Shown here piece after piece: positions 7,399 to 12,742 of a stretch of 12,742 bases of DNA. Position numbers and translations under genes: made by a program. The stretch is from JBBRLA01 sp038231615 (GTDB taxonomy: Bacteria; Myxococcota_A; Polyangia; Palsa-1104; JAEUJZ01): positions 1-12,742 of the forward strand of contig JBBRLA010000196.1 in NCBI GenBank assembly GCA_038231615.1. Direction: 5' to 3'. Under the pieces are notes generated by a model. That model ran no database searches, was not told the origin of the DNA, and was given only the letters and a program-made list of their open reading frames with translations. The number at the start of each line of letters is the position of its first letter. Position 1 is the stretch's first letter.

Positions 7399-8253
7399 CT
7401 AGGGCGCGCGTCCTTCTTTAAGTCGGCGCAGTTCCTCTCGCAGCCCTTTCAATTCGGACTCCGCGGCCTCGGCTCGTTCCGCTTGTGCTTCGGCCCGTTC
7501 TGTTTCGGCCTCGGCTCGTTCCGCTTCGGAGTCGGCCCGTTCTGTTTCGGCGTCAGCCCGTTCTGTTTGTGCTTCGGCCCGCTCAGCTTCTGCCCTGGAT
7601 CTTTCATCGGCCAAGGCGATTCGTTCCAGCCGCGTCGGCCACATCGCCATGCTCCCGGGTCCCCCTTGTCCGATCCGCAACCGCCGCGCCGAGATATGGA
7701 CCAGCCAGATTCCCAGGCCCTTCACCAGCACCATGTTGGGCTGTTCCAGCGCCTGCTCTTCCAGCACCCCTGCTTCCGACCGCACCCAGTGTGTCAGCAG
7801 GCGCCGCTTGCTTCGCGGGTACCGTCCCCACAGGGGGTCGTAACGCACCACCTCCCCGACGCCCAACGCCTGGTAACGCGCCAGCATCCCCTTGGGGTCC
7901 AGGGCGTAGTCCTTCTTCGACGTCTTGGAGACCACCTCGACGGCCAGGAGCGGCGCCTTGTCACCACGCTCCCAGGTCGACCAGCAAGAGATGTCCTGAT
8001 CGTCGTCCGGTTCGTCGGCCAGCACATAGACATCGGGCGTCACCTGCTTGGCCGGGTCGTGGCGGTCGTAGCGGAAGAGCAGGTTGCCGCCGATACGCCG
8101 TCGCTGGATGATGGCCCTGCTGTAGTCCCGCAAAAGCTCCACCAGCTCGCCGCACACATTGAATTGAAGGACCGGTTCCCCCATGTCTTTCTCCGTCCAG
8201 ATAATGACGTCTTCCGAAAGTTTCTCTACCGTATCGGTCTCATTTACCAGCAT
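7399..8253 (-). CDS. Uma2-family (DUF820) endonuclease-like protein with C-terminal coiled coil
   Basis: This 284-residue protein is a Uma2-family member, a PD-(D/E)XK-fold group that is very abundant in cyanobacteria and some proteobacteria and whose biological role is unclear. Visible core residues are D74 in VTPDVYVLADEP, E106 in PLLAVEVVSKTSKKD and K121 in LDPKGMLARYQALG, the usual order for the family. Residues about 208-280 form a long, highly charged coiled coil built from ERAEAxx heptads, encoded by a 21-bp repeat. The open frame continues upstream without another ATG (to a stop near 8455), but I chose ATG 8253 because GGGAG lies 9 nt upstream. The upstream in-frame stretch also reads smoothly (for example WTELANFHHLLPGKVHLL), so a longer form from a non-ATG start or a decayed upstream coding segment is possible. 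Confidence 0.85.
   Translation of the reverse strand: MLVNETDTVEKLSEDVIIWTEKDMGEPVLQFNVCGELVELLRDYSRAIIQRRRIGGNLLFRYDRHDPAKQVTPDVYVLADEPDDDQDISCWSTWERGDKAPLLAVEVVSKTSKKDYALDPKGMLARYQALGVGEVVRYDPLWGRYPRSKRRLLTHWVRSEAGVLEEQALEQPNMVLVKGLGIWLVHISARRLRIGQGGPGSMAMWPTRLERIALADERSRAEAERAEAQTERADAETERADSEAERAEAETERAEAQAERAEAAESELKGLREELRRLKEGRAP
7472..7597 (-). repeat. six 21-bp tandem repeats encoding coiled-coil heptads
   Basis: Six adjacent 21-bp units start at 7472, 7493, 7514, 7535, 7556 and 7577. On the plus strand they begin GCTCGTTC, GCCCGTTC or GCCCGCTC. On the coding strand each encodes one heptad of type ERAEAET/ERADAET/ERAEAQT. The units diverge at several positions, including internal TTC versus CTT variants, but keep the 21-bp phase, so the array preserves the coiled-coil frame when units are gained or lost. 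Confidence 0.9.
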
Positions 8254-8506
8254 GGCCAGAACTCCCGGCGTCGCGAGGTCGTGCTGGAGCCAGCCTATCA
8301 CGCCGCTGGCGGCACGCAAGCAAAGGCTGCGCGCCAACCTGGCCCAGATCGGCAAATTTTGCTGGCTCGCGAGATGTAGATGTAGTAGATGGACTTTACC
8401 GGGCAGCAGGTGGTGGAAATTGGCCAGTTCGGTCCAACGTTGGACATGCTGCTAAGGCGAACCTCCCGGTTTGAGCGGACTTGCAGGTTGCCGCCTGTCC
8501 ACCGGT
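8254..8506. other. intergenic region between the small membrane protein gene and Uma2 gene
   Basis: I see no convincing gene here. The minus strand has an open frame in phase with the Uma2 gene back to a TAG near 8455, reading QHVQRWTELANFHHLL and onward, but with no ATG or Shine-Dalgarno. The short repeat GATGTAGATGTAGTAGATGG lies at about 8373-8391. The region is lower in GC than the flanking genes and probably contains the Uma2 promoter, though no clear -35/-10 pair stands out. Confidence 0.4.
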
Positions 8507-8728
8507 TCAGATGTTGCCGCCGCGCGTCAAGTTGCGCGCCAGACGCCGCTTTCCCGGCCGCCACAGGAGCGGGCAGAGCGAGAGCATCACCATGGGGAGC
8601 GACCCATAGATATGGGCCCGGGGGTCAGCGTAGGTGAAGAAGAGGATCACGATGACGAAAGCGCAAAACGCCAGGCCGATCTGAGAAAGACCCGGTTCAC
8701 CGCTTGACCCTGGCTCTCGCGAATGCAT
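8507..8728 (-). CDS. small two-helix membrane protein (73 residues)
   Basis: This frame starts at ATG 8728 with a textbook Shine-Dalgarno (AAGGAG, 6 nt upstream), the best in the window. It encodes 73 residues: a polar N-terminus MHSREPGSSGEPGLSQ, a membrane segment IGLAFCAFVIVILFFTYA (about 17-34), a short loop DPRAHIYG, a second hydrophobic segment SLPMVMLSLCPLLW (about 43-56) and a strongly basic tail RPGKRRLARNLTRGG. By the positive-inside rule the C-terminus is probably cytoplasmic, which would put the N-terminus there too. I do not recognise the family. It is divergent to the D-Ala-D-Ala dipeptidase gene. A longer in-frame reading exists upstream, but the ribosome-binding site and the hydrophobic content argue for this start. 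Confidence 0.65.
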   Translation of the reverse strand: MHSREPGSSGEPGLSQIGLAFCAFVIVILFFTYADPRAHIYGSLPMVMLSLCPLLWRPGKRRLARNLTRGGNI

Positions 8729-8835
8729 GGGATTCTCCTTGCCTCGGTGCAAGGTTAAGCAAGCCGAGTGCCAGCTTTGCCGTACGCCAAAAGGAGAGGA
8801 TTGCCCCGCTTGCCGGAAGGCGCGACACTGGGCTC

Positions 8836-9618
8836 GTGTCGCCCTCATCCAGCCCGACTGCATTCGCCGCGCGCCCCTTAGCGACCACTGCCCCTGCCGG
8901 CGGAATCCTGGCCGTCGCCCTGGCCTTCGGGGCCCACGGCCAGCCGGCCCATCCCATCGACGCCGCCGCGCAGCCAGCGGCCTTGTCCCCGCCCAGCGAG
9001 CCCGGCCCCGTCCAGAAGCCCGACCTCGTCGAGCTTTCCCGCCTGGACCCCACCATTCACCTCGACATCCGCTACGCCACCGCCAACAACTTCGTCGGCC
9101 GCCCGGTCTATACCGAGGCCCGCGCATTCCTCCAGCGCCCCGCCGCAGAGGCCCTTGTGCGGGCCCACCGTGCCCTGCGGCCAAAGGGCTACGGCCTGCT
9201 CATCTTCGACGGCTACCGCCCGTGGTCGGTGACGCGCCTCTTCTGGGAGGTCACCCCCAAAGACAAGCGGGCCTACGTGGCCAACCCCCAAAAGGGTTCC
9301 CAGCACAACCGCGGCTGCGCCGTCGACCTCACCCTCTACGATCTGGCCACCTTTGGCGAGGTGCCGATGACCGGGGCCTACGACGAGATGTCCGAGCGCT
9401 CCTTTCCCAGCTACCCGGGCGGCACCCGGGCGAAGCGCGCCCACCGCGACGTGCTTCGCGCGGCCCTGGAGACAGAGGGCTTCTCCGTCGAGCCCAATGA
9501 GTGGTGGCACTTCAACTACAAGAACTGCCCCCACTACGCCATCCTTGACATCCCCTTTGGCTCCCTGTCCCCCGCCCCCGAAAGCGGCGGCACCGGCGCC
9601 CCCACGCCGCGCCTCTGA
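8836..9618 (+). CDS. D-alanyl-D-alanine dipeptidase (VanX/DdpX type, peptidase M15D)
   Basis: This zinc dipeptidase hydrolyses D-Ala-D-Ala. In VanX this depletes the vancomycin target; in DdpX-type enzymes it salvages D-Ala from cell-wall turnover. Numbering from GTG 8836, the family motifs are complete: HLDIRYATANNFVG (75-88), DGYRPWSV with R128, the S-x-H-x-x-G-x-A-x-D zinc motif SQHNRGCAVD (H157, D164) and EWWHFNY with catalytic E222 and third zinc ligand H225. The start is uncertain. I chose GTG 8836, which gives 260 residues with a weak signal-like segment (GGILAVALAFGAHG). The frame is open further upstream to a TTG at 8704, and TTG 8983 is a further option. A periplasmic, nutritional role is more likely than resistance, because no vanH/vanA-like genes accompany it. 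It converges on the Kal-Kce gene with 28 bp between stops. Confidence 0.88.
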   Translation: MSPSSSPTAFAARPLATTAPAGGILAVALAFGAHGQPAHPIDAAAQPAALSPPSEPGPVQKPDLVELSRLDPTIHLDIRYATANNFVGRPVYTEARAFLQRPAAEALVRAHRALRPKGYGLLIFDGYRPWSVTRLFWEVTPKDKRAYVANPQKGSQHNRGCAVDLTLYDLATFGEVPMTGAYDEMSERSFPSYPGGTRAKRAHRDVLRAALETEGFSVEPNEWWHFNYKNCPHYAILDIPFGSLSPAPESGGTGAPTPRL

Positions 9619-9646
9619 GTATCCATTACACCCAGGTCGGCGAAGG

Positions 9647-10966
9647 TCAGTGGGACAAAAGGATCTCCCGTGCCTGGGCCAGGGTCGCGACTTGCCTGCC
9701 GTGTTCGTGGCAGATCTGCGCCGCCCGTTCGACCAGGGGCGCCGAGCCCTGCGCCAGCACGCCTTTGTCCAGGTAGATGTTGTCCTCCAGACCCACGCGG
9801 ATGTTGCCGCCGAGCTGCGCCGCCACCGCCGCCATCGGGAGTTGATGCCGCCCGATCCCGGCGACGCAAAAGGTCACCGGGCCGGGCAGGTCCAAGAGGC
9901 GCTCGACCAGCAGCTCGACGTTGCGCTGGCTGGCGGACAGAGCGCCGCGGACGCCCAGCACGAACTGCACGTGCAGCGGCGGGAAAAGCAGTCCCTTGTC
10001 GCAAAGCTCCCGGGCGATGTCGAGGTGGCCCAGGTCGTAGATTTCGATCTCAGGCACCAGGCCCCGGGTGGCAATGCGCCGGGCGATCTCCTGGGTGTCG
10101 GGGCGGCGGTTCACGAAGATGTCGTCGCCGAAGTTGATGGTGCCGACGTTCAGCGTGGCCATCTCGGGGGCGTCCTTGCCGGCCGGGTCGGGGCTGCCGG
10201 GGTCGTGGCCGCTGGCGGGGCTGCCTGGGGTGGGGCTGCCGCCAGGGCTTTTGGCGGGGCGTTCGGGGGCGAGGAGCAGGGGGCCGCAGCGTTCGTCGAT
10301 GGACATGCCGACGGCGCCGCCGGTGGAGGTCTGGATGATGATGTCGCAGCGGGCGCGGATGGCGCGGATCGCTGCTCGAAAGCGCTCGGTGTCCTGGGAG
10401 GCCCGGCCCTGGTCGTCGCGGACGTGGAGGTGGATGACCGTGGCGCCGGCCTTCTGGCAGCGGGTCGCTTCGTCGCCGATCTCGTCGGGGGTGAGGGGCA
10501 GGTGGGGGTTCTGCTGGCGGGTGGTCTCGGCGCCGATGATGGCGGCGGTGAGAATGCATGGGCCGGGGCGGCCGATGCGCTCGCCTTTTTGTGGGGCGCG
10601 GCGGGACGACTCGGGGACCACGCAGGTGCCGGTGGCGCGGCAGACGACAATGGGCTCGGAGAGGGGACCGGCGGCGCTGGCCGACAAGGCGGGCAGGGGG
10701 GCGACGATCTTGCGCGCAGTGAAGCGCATCTTCAGGGAGGTCTTGCCCCATTTGATGATCTCGCCGGTGGCCTCGATGAAGTCGCCGGAGTAGACCGGGG
10801 CCAGGAATTCGACGCTTTCGTAGGCCCGGAAGAGGCCCTCGTCGCCATCGGCGAGGACGCACAGCTCGGTGGCCACGTCGCCAAAGAGGCCCAGGATGTG
10901 GGCGCCATCGACGAGGTTGCCGCCATAATGCGGCTGGGACATGCGGACGCGGAGGGTAGAGCGCAT
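9647..10966 (-). CDS. fused 3-aminobutyryl-CoA ammonia-lyase / 3-keto-5-aminohexanoate cleavage enzyme
   Basis: This 439-residue protein joins two enzymes of lysine fermentation. Residues 1-127 match Kal, the hotdog-fold 3-aminobutyryl-CoA ammonia-lyase: MSQPHYGGNLVDGAHIL, LFGDVATELCVLADGDEGL, VEFLAPVYSGDFIEATGE and EPIVVCRATGTCVVP. Residues about 135-439 match the Kce (BKACE/DUF849) TIM barrel: ILTAAIIGAETT with E147, the zinc-binding HLH at 179-181 (VIHLHVRD), QTSTGGAVGM with S214, and RVGLEDN with E394 and D395, which correspond to the zinc and catalytic residues known in Kce. In lysine fermentation Kce converts 3-keto-5-aminohexanoate plus acetyl-CoA to acetoacetate plus 3-aminobutyryl-CoA, and Kal then releases ammonia to give crotonyl-CoA. 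A Gly/Ser/Pro insert lies at about 236-267. I chose ATG 10966 because Kal proteins start there; ATG 11200, with AGGTGA upstream, is an in-frame alternative. No kam or kdd gene is present in the window. Confidence 0.85.
   Translation of the reverse strand: MRSTLRVRMSQPHYGGNLVDGAHILGLFGDVATELCVLADGDEGLFRAYESVEFLAPVYSGDFIEATGEIIKWGKTSLKMRFTARKIVAPLPALSASAAGPLSEPIVVCRATGTCVVPESSRRAPQKGERIGRPGPCILTAAIIGAETTRQQNPHLPLTPDEIGDEATRCQKAGATVIHLHVRDDQGRASQDTERFRAAIRAIRARCDIIIQTSTGGAVGMSIDERCGPLLLAPERPAKSPGGSPTPGSPASGHDPGSPDPAGKDAPEMATLNVGTINFGDDIFVNRRPDTQEIARRIATRGLVPEIEIYDLGHLDIARELCDKGLLFPPLHVQFVLGVRGALSASQRNVELLVERLLDLPGPVTFCVAGIGRHQLPMAAVAAQLGGNIRVGLEDNIYLDKGVLAQGSAPLVERAAQICHEHGRQVATLAQAREILLSH
10166..10261 (-). 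repeat. low-complexity Gly/Ser/Pro insert with GGGGCTGCC repeats in the Kce domain
   Basis: Between the QTSTGGAVGM strand and PEMATLNVGTINFG, which are close together in other Kce proteins, about 30 extra residues occur (SPGGSPTPGSPASGHDPGSP and following). On the plus strand the element GGGGCTGCC occurs at 10190-10198, 10217-10225 and 10232-10240. The spacings of 27 and 15 bp are both multiples of three, so the frame is kept. The plus strand of 10217-10247 also fits a G-quadruplex pattern. Confidence 0.7.
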
Positions 10967-11089
10967 ACTGACTTTTCGCATACGTCGCCGGTGGCCGCAA
11001 GCGGGGGTGAGGTTCGCTGCCGCTGACCGTGCGCGCGATGGAACGCGCCGCACGGACAAGGGCGTGACGTCTTTCGCGCCAACGTGCGG

Positions 11090-11197
11090 CAGCTTTGGGT
11101 TGAAGGAGGGGCAGCTTGGATTGAAGGAGGGGCAGCTTGGATTGAAGGAGGGGGGTCCTTTGGTTGAAGGTCGGGGAGCTTTGGTTGAAGGTCGGGG
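11090..11197 (-). repeat. five 21-23 bp tandem repeats upstream of the Kal-Kce gene
   Basis: Five consecutive units occur at 11090-11111, 11112-11132, 11133-11153, 11154-11176 and 11177-11197. Units 2 and 3 are identical, and every unit carries TTGAAGG(A/T)(G/C)GGG. All three minus-strand frames stay open across the array, giving heptapeptide-like reads such as PSFNPSC or LLQSKLP. The array lies 124-231 bp upstream of the preferred Kal-Kce start at 10966. A Shine-Dalgarno-like AGGTGA precedes the ATG at 11200 just beyond the array, in frame with the enzyme. Confidence 0.85.
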
Positions 11198-11227
11198 CAT
11201 TGCTCACCTTTCGGCGGCATCCTTTTG

Positions 11228-11884
11228 CTATTGTCCGAGCAAGATCTGAGGCCCCTTGCCGCTTCGCTGGGCCAGATCACGCTGGCCCTTTCTGAGGATA
11301 TGGCACAGCACCCCCAGAATCCGACTTACATCGCTGATCAGATATTCGCGCAGATCGACCCAGGCGGTGGTCCCTTCCAGCTTCAGGAATCGCCAGTTGG
11401 TCCCGGTGCTCACGATTCCGTGTACGCTGGGTATATCAACCGCGGCGCATTGATTGAACTGCTGCACCGCGACCATCTCTGCGATGCACTGCGGGATCCC
11501 GGCCACCATATCCAGGTTCTTGGCTTCGACCACCACGACCAGCGGCGCCTTGATGACAAACTTCTCTGAAGATAGACTCATCAGGAAGTCGCAGACGCCG
11601 ACCAGGCCTCGCTCCTTGTCGACGTTGAACTCCCGGCCGGAAAAGAAACCATAGCGGTCACCGAGCTGGTCCCTGGCCTCAAGCAGCATCGGCAGAATGA
11701 TCAGCTCCGAGCGGGCCTTCTCGGTATTGATGGCCGTGGCCAGGGGCATATACTTGTCGAGCCACGCAGACAAGTGGACCGAAGGGGACACGGGCTCTGC
11801 CTCGGGATGCAGCGACTCATCCTCCAGCAAGGTCAGCCCCAGTTTGTTCGTCAGATCTTCAAAAGAGAAATCGCCATATGCCAT
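11228..11884 (-). CDS. PD-(D/E)XK nuclease-like protein of unknown function
   Basis: This 218-residue protein has no family name I can give with certainty, but the centre looks like a PD-(D/E)XK fold. There is a helix ending EKARSELIILPMLLEAR (E60), a strand GVCDFLMS (D99), a strong beta strand LVVVVEAKNLDM with E120-x-K122, and a following helix with Q141-Q142 (AVQQFNQ). A later segment, VHGIVSTGTNWRFLKLEG, matches the strand that often follows in restriction-enzyme-like proteins. It is probably cytoplasmic. No Shine-Dalgarno precedes ATG 11884. A weak promoter with TAGACT ending 9 nt before the ATG and GGGACA 17 bp further up is possible. It sits upstream of the Kal-Kce gene on the same strand, with the tandem repeat array between them. 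Whether it cuts DNA is unknown. Confidence 0.7.
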   Translation of the reverse strand: MAYGDFSFEDLTNKLGLTLLEDESLHPEAEPVSPSVHLSAWLDKYMPLATAINTEKARSELIILPMLLEARDQLGDRYGFFSGREFNVDKERGLVGVCDFLMSLSSEKFVIKAPLVVVVEAKNLDMVAGIPQCIAEMVAVQQFNQCAAVDIPSVHGIVSTGTNWRFLKLEGTTAWVDLREYLISDVSRILGVLCHILRKGQRDLAQRSGKGPQILLGQ

Positions 11885-11907
11885 GATGACGGTAGTCTAT
11901 TCGGTAT

Positions 11908-11923
11908 GGGGACCGGTGTCCCC
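11908..11923. other. short perfect hairpin GGGGAC-CGGT-GTCCCC
   Basis: A 6-bp GC stem with a 4-nt loop lies 24 bp upstream of the 11884 start. No T-run follows on the plus strand, so it does not look like an intrinsic terminator. It overlaps the possible promoter spacer of the nuclease-like gene and could be an operator, or chance. Confidence 0.35.
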
Positions 11924-11994
11924 CTCTTGTTGCAGAGCCCCCCAGTGCGCAGCTGCAGCGCCGTGAAGAGCTGCATCACCTGTCCCACGTAGCC

Positions 11995-12104
11995 CTATGC
12001 GGGCCCGGGGACCAGGGCTGGAGTCGGGACATGACCAGGGGTAGTCGCCGTTTTTTAATCTCTAGAGACTATGCGGGCCCGGGAACCATGGCTGGAGTCG
12101 GGAC
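11995..12104. repeat. two 36-bp direct repeats separated by 38 bp
   Basis: Positions 11995-12030 and 12069-12104 are 36-bp copies with two mismatches, beginning CTATGCGGGCCCGGG and ending GGCTGGAGTCGGGAC. The 38-bp spacer is notably AT-richer, with a run of six T, and begins with a third, partial resemblance (GACCAGGGGTAGTC). They lie in the 284-bp stretch without a recognised gene between 11884 and 12169. I found no further copy at the same period on either side. Confidence 0.85.
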
Positions 12105-12168
12105 GGGGGCCCCACGCTGCACATCGGCATGTCCGACAGGAGCTGGGAGCCAGCCTCGTCCTGGGTGG

Positions 12169-12590
12169 TCAGCGGCGCATAGGCCGCAGACGCCGCCTTC
12201 GCTTCGAGGGCCGCCTGTTGCTGGCGCGCTTCTTCTGCTGCCTCTTATAATAATTGTGCAGGGTCAAAAACGCCGCCAGCAGTGTCAACCGGCGCAGGCC
12301 CAGGTCCTGCTCGGGCACGCCCGCCAGGGCGTCGTACATCGTCGGCTCCACGTACTTCACCGCCTTGCTGATCATCTCCGCCGCGGTGGCGACATAGGCT
12401 TCATCATGTGGCGCATCCGGTCGCGCAGCACCAGCCACGCCGCGGCCTGCGCCTGGCCGGCCTCCAACTCGGCCCGGAGGCCGGGCACCTCGGGGAACAG
12501 GTCCGGCTTTTGCCGTAGTGGTGCGCTGCCGAAGTGCTGAATCCAGACCTCCTGACATGGGGGGAGCAGCCCGTGAATGATTTGGCTCAT
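12169..12590 (-). pseudogene. frameshifted small gene of unknown function
   Basis: Two minus-strand frames together make one plausible protein. The first starts at ATG 12590 (MSQIIHGLLPPCQEVWIQHFG) and runs through AELEAGQAQAAAWLVLRDRMRHM. The second continues from about 12400 as DEAYVATAAEMISKAVKYVE, then LLAAFLTLHNYYKRQQKKR and a very basic tail, ending at 12169. The join falls at CACATGATGAAGCC: one extra G (ATG GAT GAA) would restore a single frame of about 140 residues. The first frame alone ends at 12372 and looks non-coding after the join. I do not recognise the family. The predicted protein is mostly helical. A sequencing error is as likely as true decay; no classical slippery heptamer is present to support programmed frameshifting. 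Its start overlaps the upstream gene's stop as ATGA. Confidence 0.6.
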
Positions 12591-12742
12591 GGAGAAGGGG
12601 TGACCATATCCGCCACCTCGTAGCGCAAGCGGTAGGAGGTCTCCGGGAAGCGGGGATTCAGCTCGTTGAGGCCCCGACAGAGAGCTTGAAGCGCATGGGT
12701 AAAGCGCGGAGCACTCATCGGGGCCAGACGTACCACGACGAG
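12587..12742 (-). CDS. 3' part of an unidentified gene (partial)
   Basis: The minus strand is open from the window edge to a TGA at 12587-12589, giving 51 residues including PRFTHALQALCRGLNELNPR and FPETSYRLRYEVADMVTPSP. The codon usage looks coding and the frame is in an ATGA overlap with the following small gene, indicating translational coupling and an operon. The fragment is too short for me to assign a family. Confidence 0.55.
   Translation of the reverse strand, partial: LVVVRLAPMSAPRFTHALQALCRGLNELNPRFPETSYRLRYEVADMVTPSP

Noticed and set aside
8298..8564. 88-codon minus-strand frame upstream of the Uma2 gene
   Set aside because: It overlaps the end of the better-supported 73-residue membrane protein gene, lacks a ribosome-binding site and has a non-gene-like composition.
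8836..9618. Vancomycin-resistance cluster
   Set aside because: The VanX-like enzyme stands alone, with no vanH, vanA-type ligase or vanRS nearby, so a cell-wall recycling role is more likely.
9497..11026. 509-codon open frame on the plus strand opposite the Kal-Kce gene
   Set aside because: The minus strand carries unmistakable Kal and Kce motifs, while the plus frame is Gly/Ala/Val-rich without motifs and overlaps the dipeptidase end.
12031..12060. Intrinsic terminator at the T6 run in the repeat spacer
   Set aside because: No good GC stem directly precedes the T-run on the plus strand, and no plus-strand gene ends nearby.
11995..12104. CRISPR array
   Set aside because: Only two imperfect repeats, no third unit at the same period, no cas genes or leader. 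Kept as a direct repeat.

Overview
The window is a GC-rich (clearly above 60 percent by eye), gene-dense bacterial chromosome segment with no rRNA, tRNA or recognisable phage or insertion-sequence gene. Gene content suggests a high-GC proteobacterium. The Uma2 protein with an ERAEAxx heptad tail and the AAA-ATPase-like/PD-(D/E)XK protein are of kinds frequent in purple sulfur bacteria (Chromatiales), so I lean that way, but this is inference from gene style and not proof.

Layout, left to right: the last codons of a plus-strand gene (1-45); an aldo/keto reductase (minus, 51-1082); an AAA-ATPase-like protein with a C-terminal PD-(D/E)XK nuclease domain (minus, 1176-2900); a divergent intergenic region; a two-gene plus-strand operon of a secreted CsgG/FlgO-type protein and an unrecognised exported protein (3071-5513); an FAD-dependent oxidoreductase of the UDP-galactopyranose mutase/protoporphyrinogen-oxidase-like type (minus, 5515-6777); a YkgJ-type cysteine-cluster protein (plus, 6879-7394) behind a strong sigma70-like promoter and an 8-codon upstream ORF; a Uma2 endonuclease-like protein with a repeat-encoded coiled coil (minus, 7399-8253); a 73-residue two-helix membrane protein (minus, 8507-8728); a VanX/DdpX-type D-Ala-D-Ala dipeptidase (plus, about 8836-9618); a single-chain fusion of 3-aminobutyryl-CoA ammonia-lyase (Kal) and 3-keto-5-aminohexanoate cleavage enzyme (Kce) (minus, 9647-10966) preceded by five 21-23 bp tandem repeats; a PD-(D/E)XK-like protein of unknown role (minus, 11228-11884); a non-coding stretch with two 36-bp direct repeats; and, at the right edge, a frameshifted small gene coupled by an ATGA overlap to a partial gene (minus, 12169-12742).

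The most interesting item is the Kal-Kce fusion. It joins two consecutive steps of lysine fermentation, with the cleavage enzyme's product being the lyase's substrate, and none of the other lysine-fermentation genes are in the window. Other signals worth a look are the tandemly duplicated translation-start regions of two separate genes, a polyproline mini-ORF whose stop overlaps a gene start that lacks a Shine-Dalgarno sequence, and the repeats around and inside the Kal-Kce gene. Most genes stand alone, with frequent strand switches and convergent neighbours separated by only 1-28 bp, so apart from the CsgG-like operon and the right-edge pair there is little evidence that neighbours act together.
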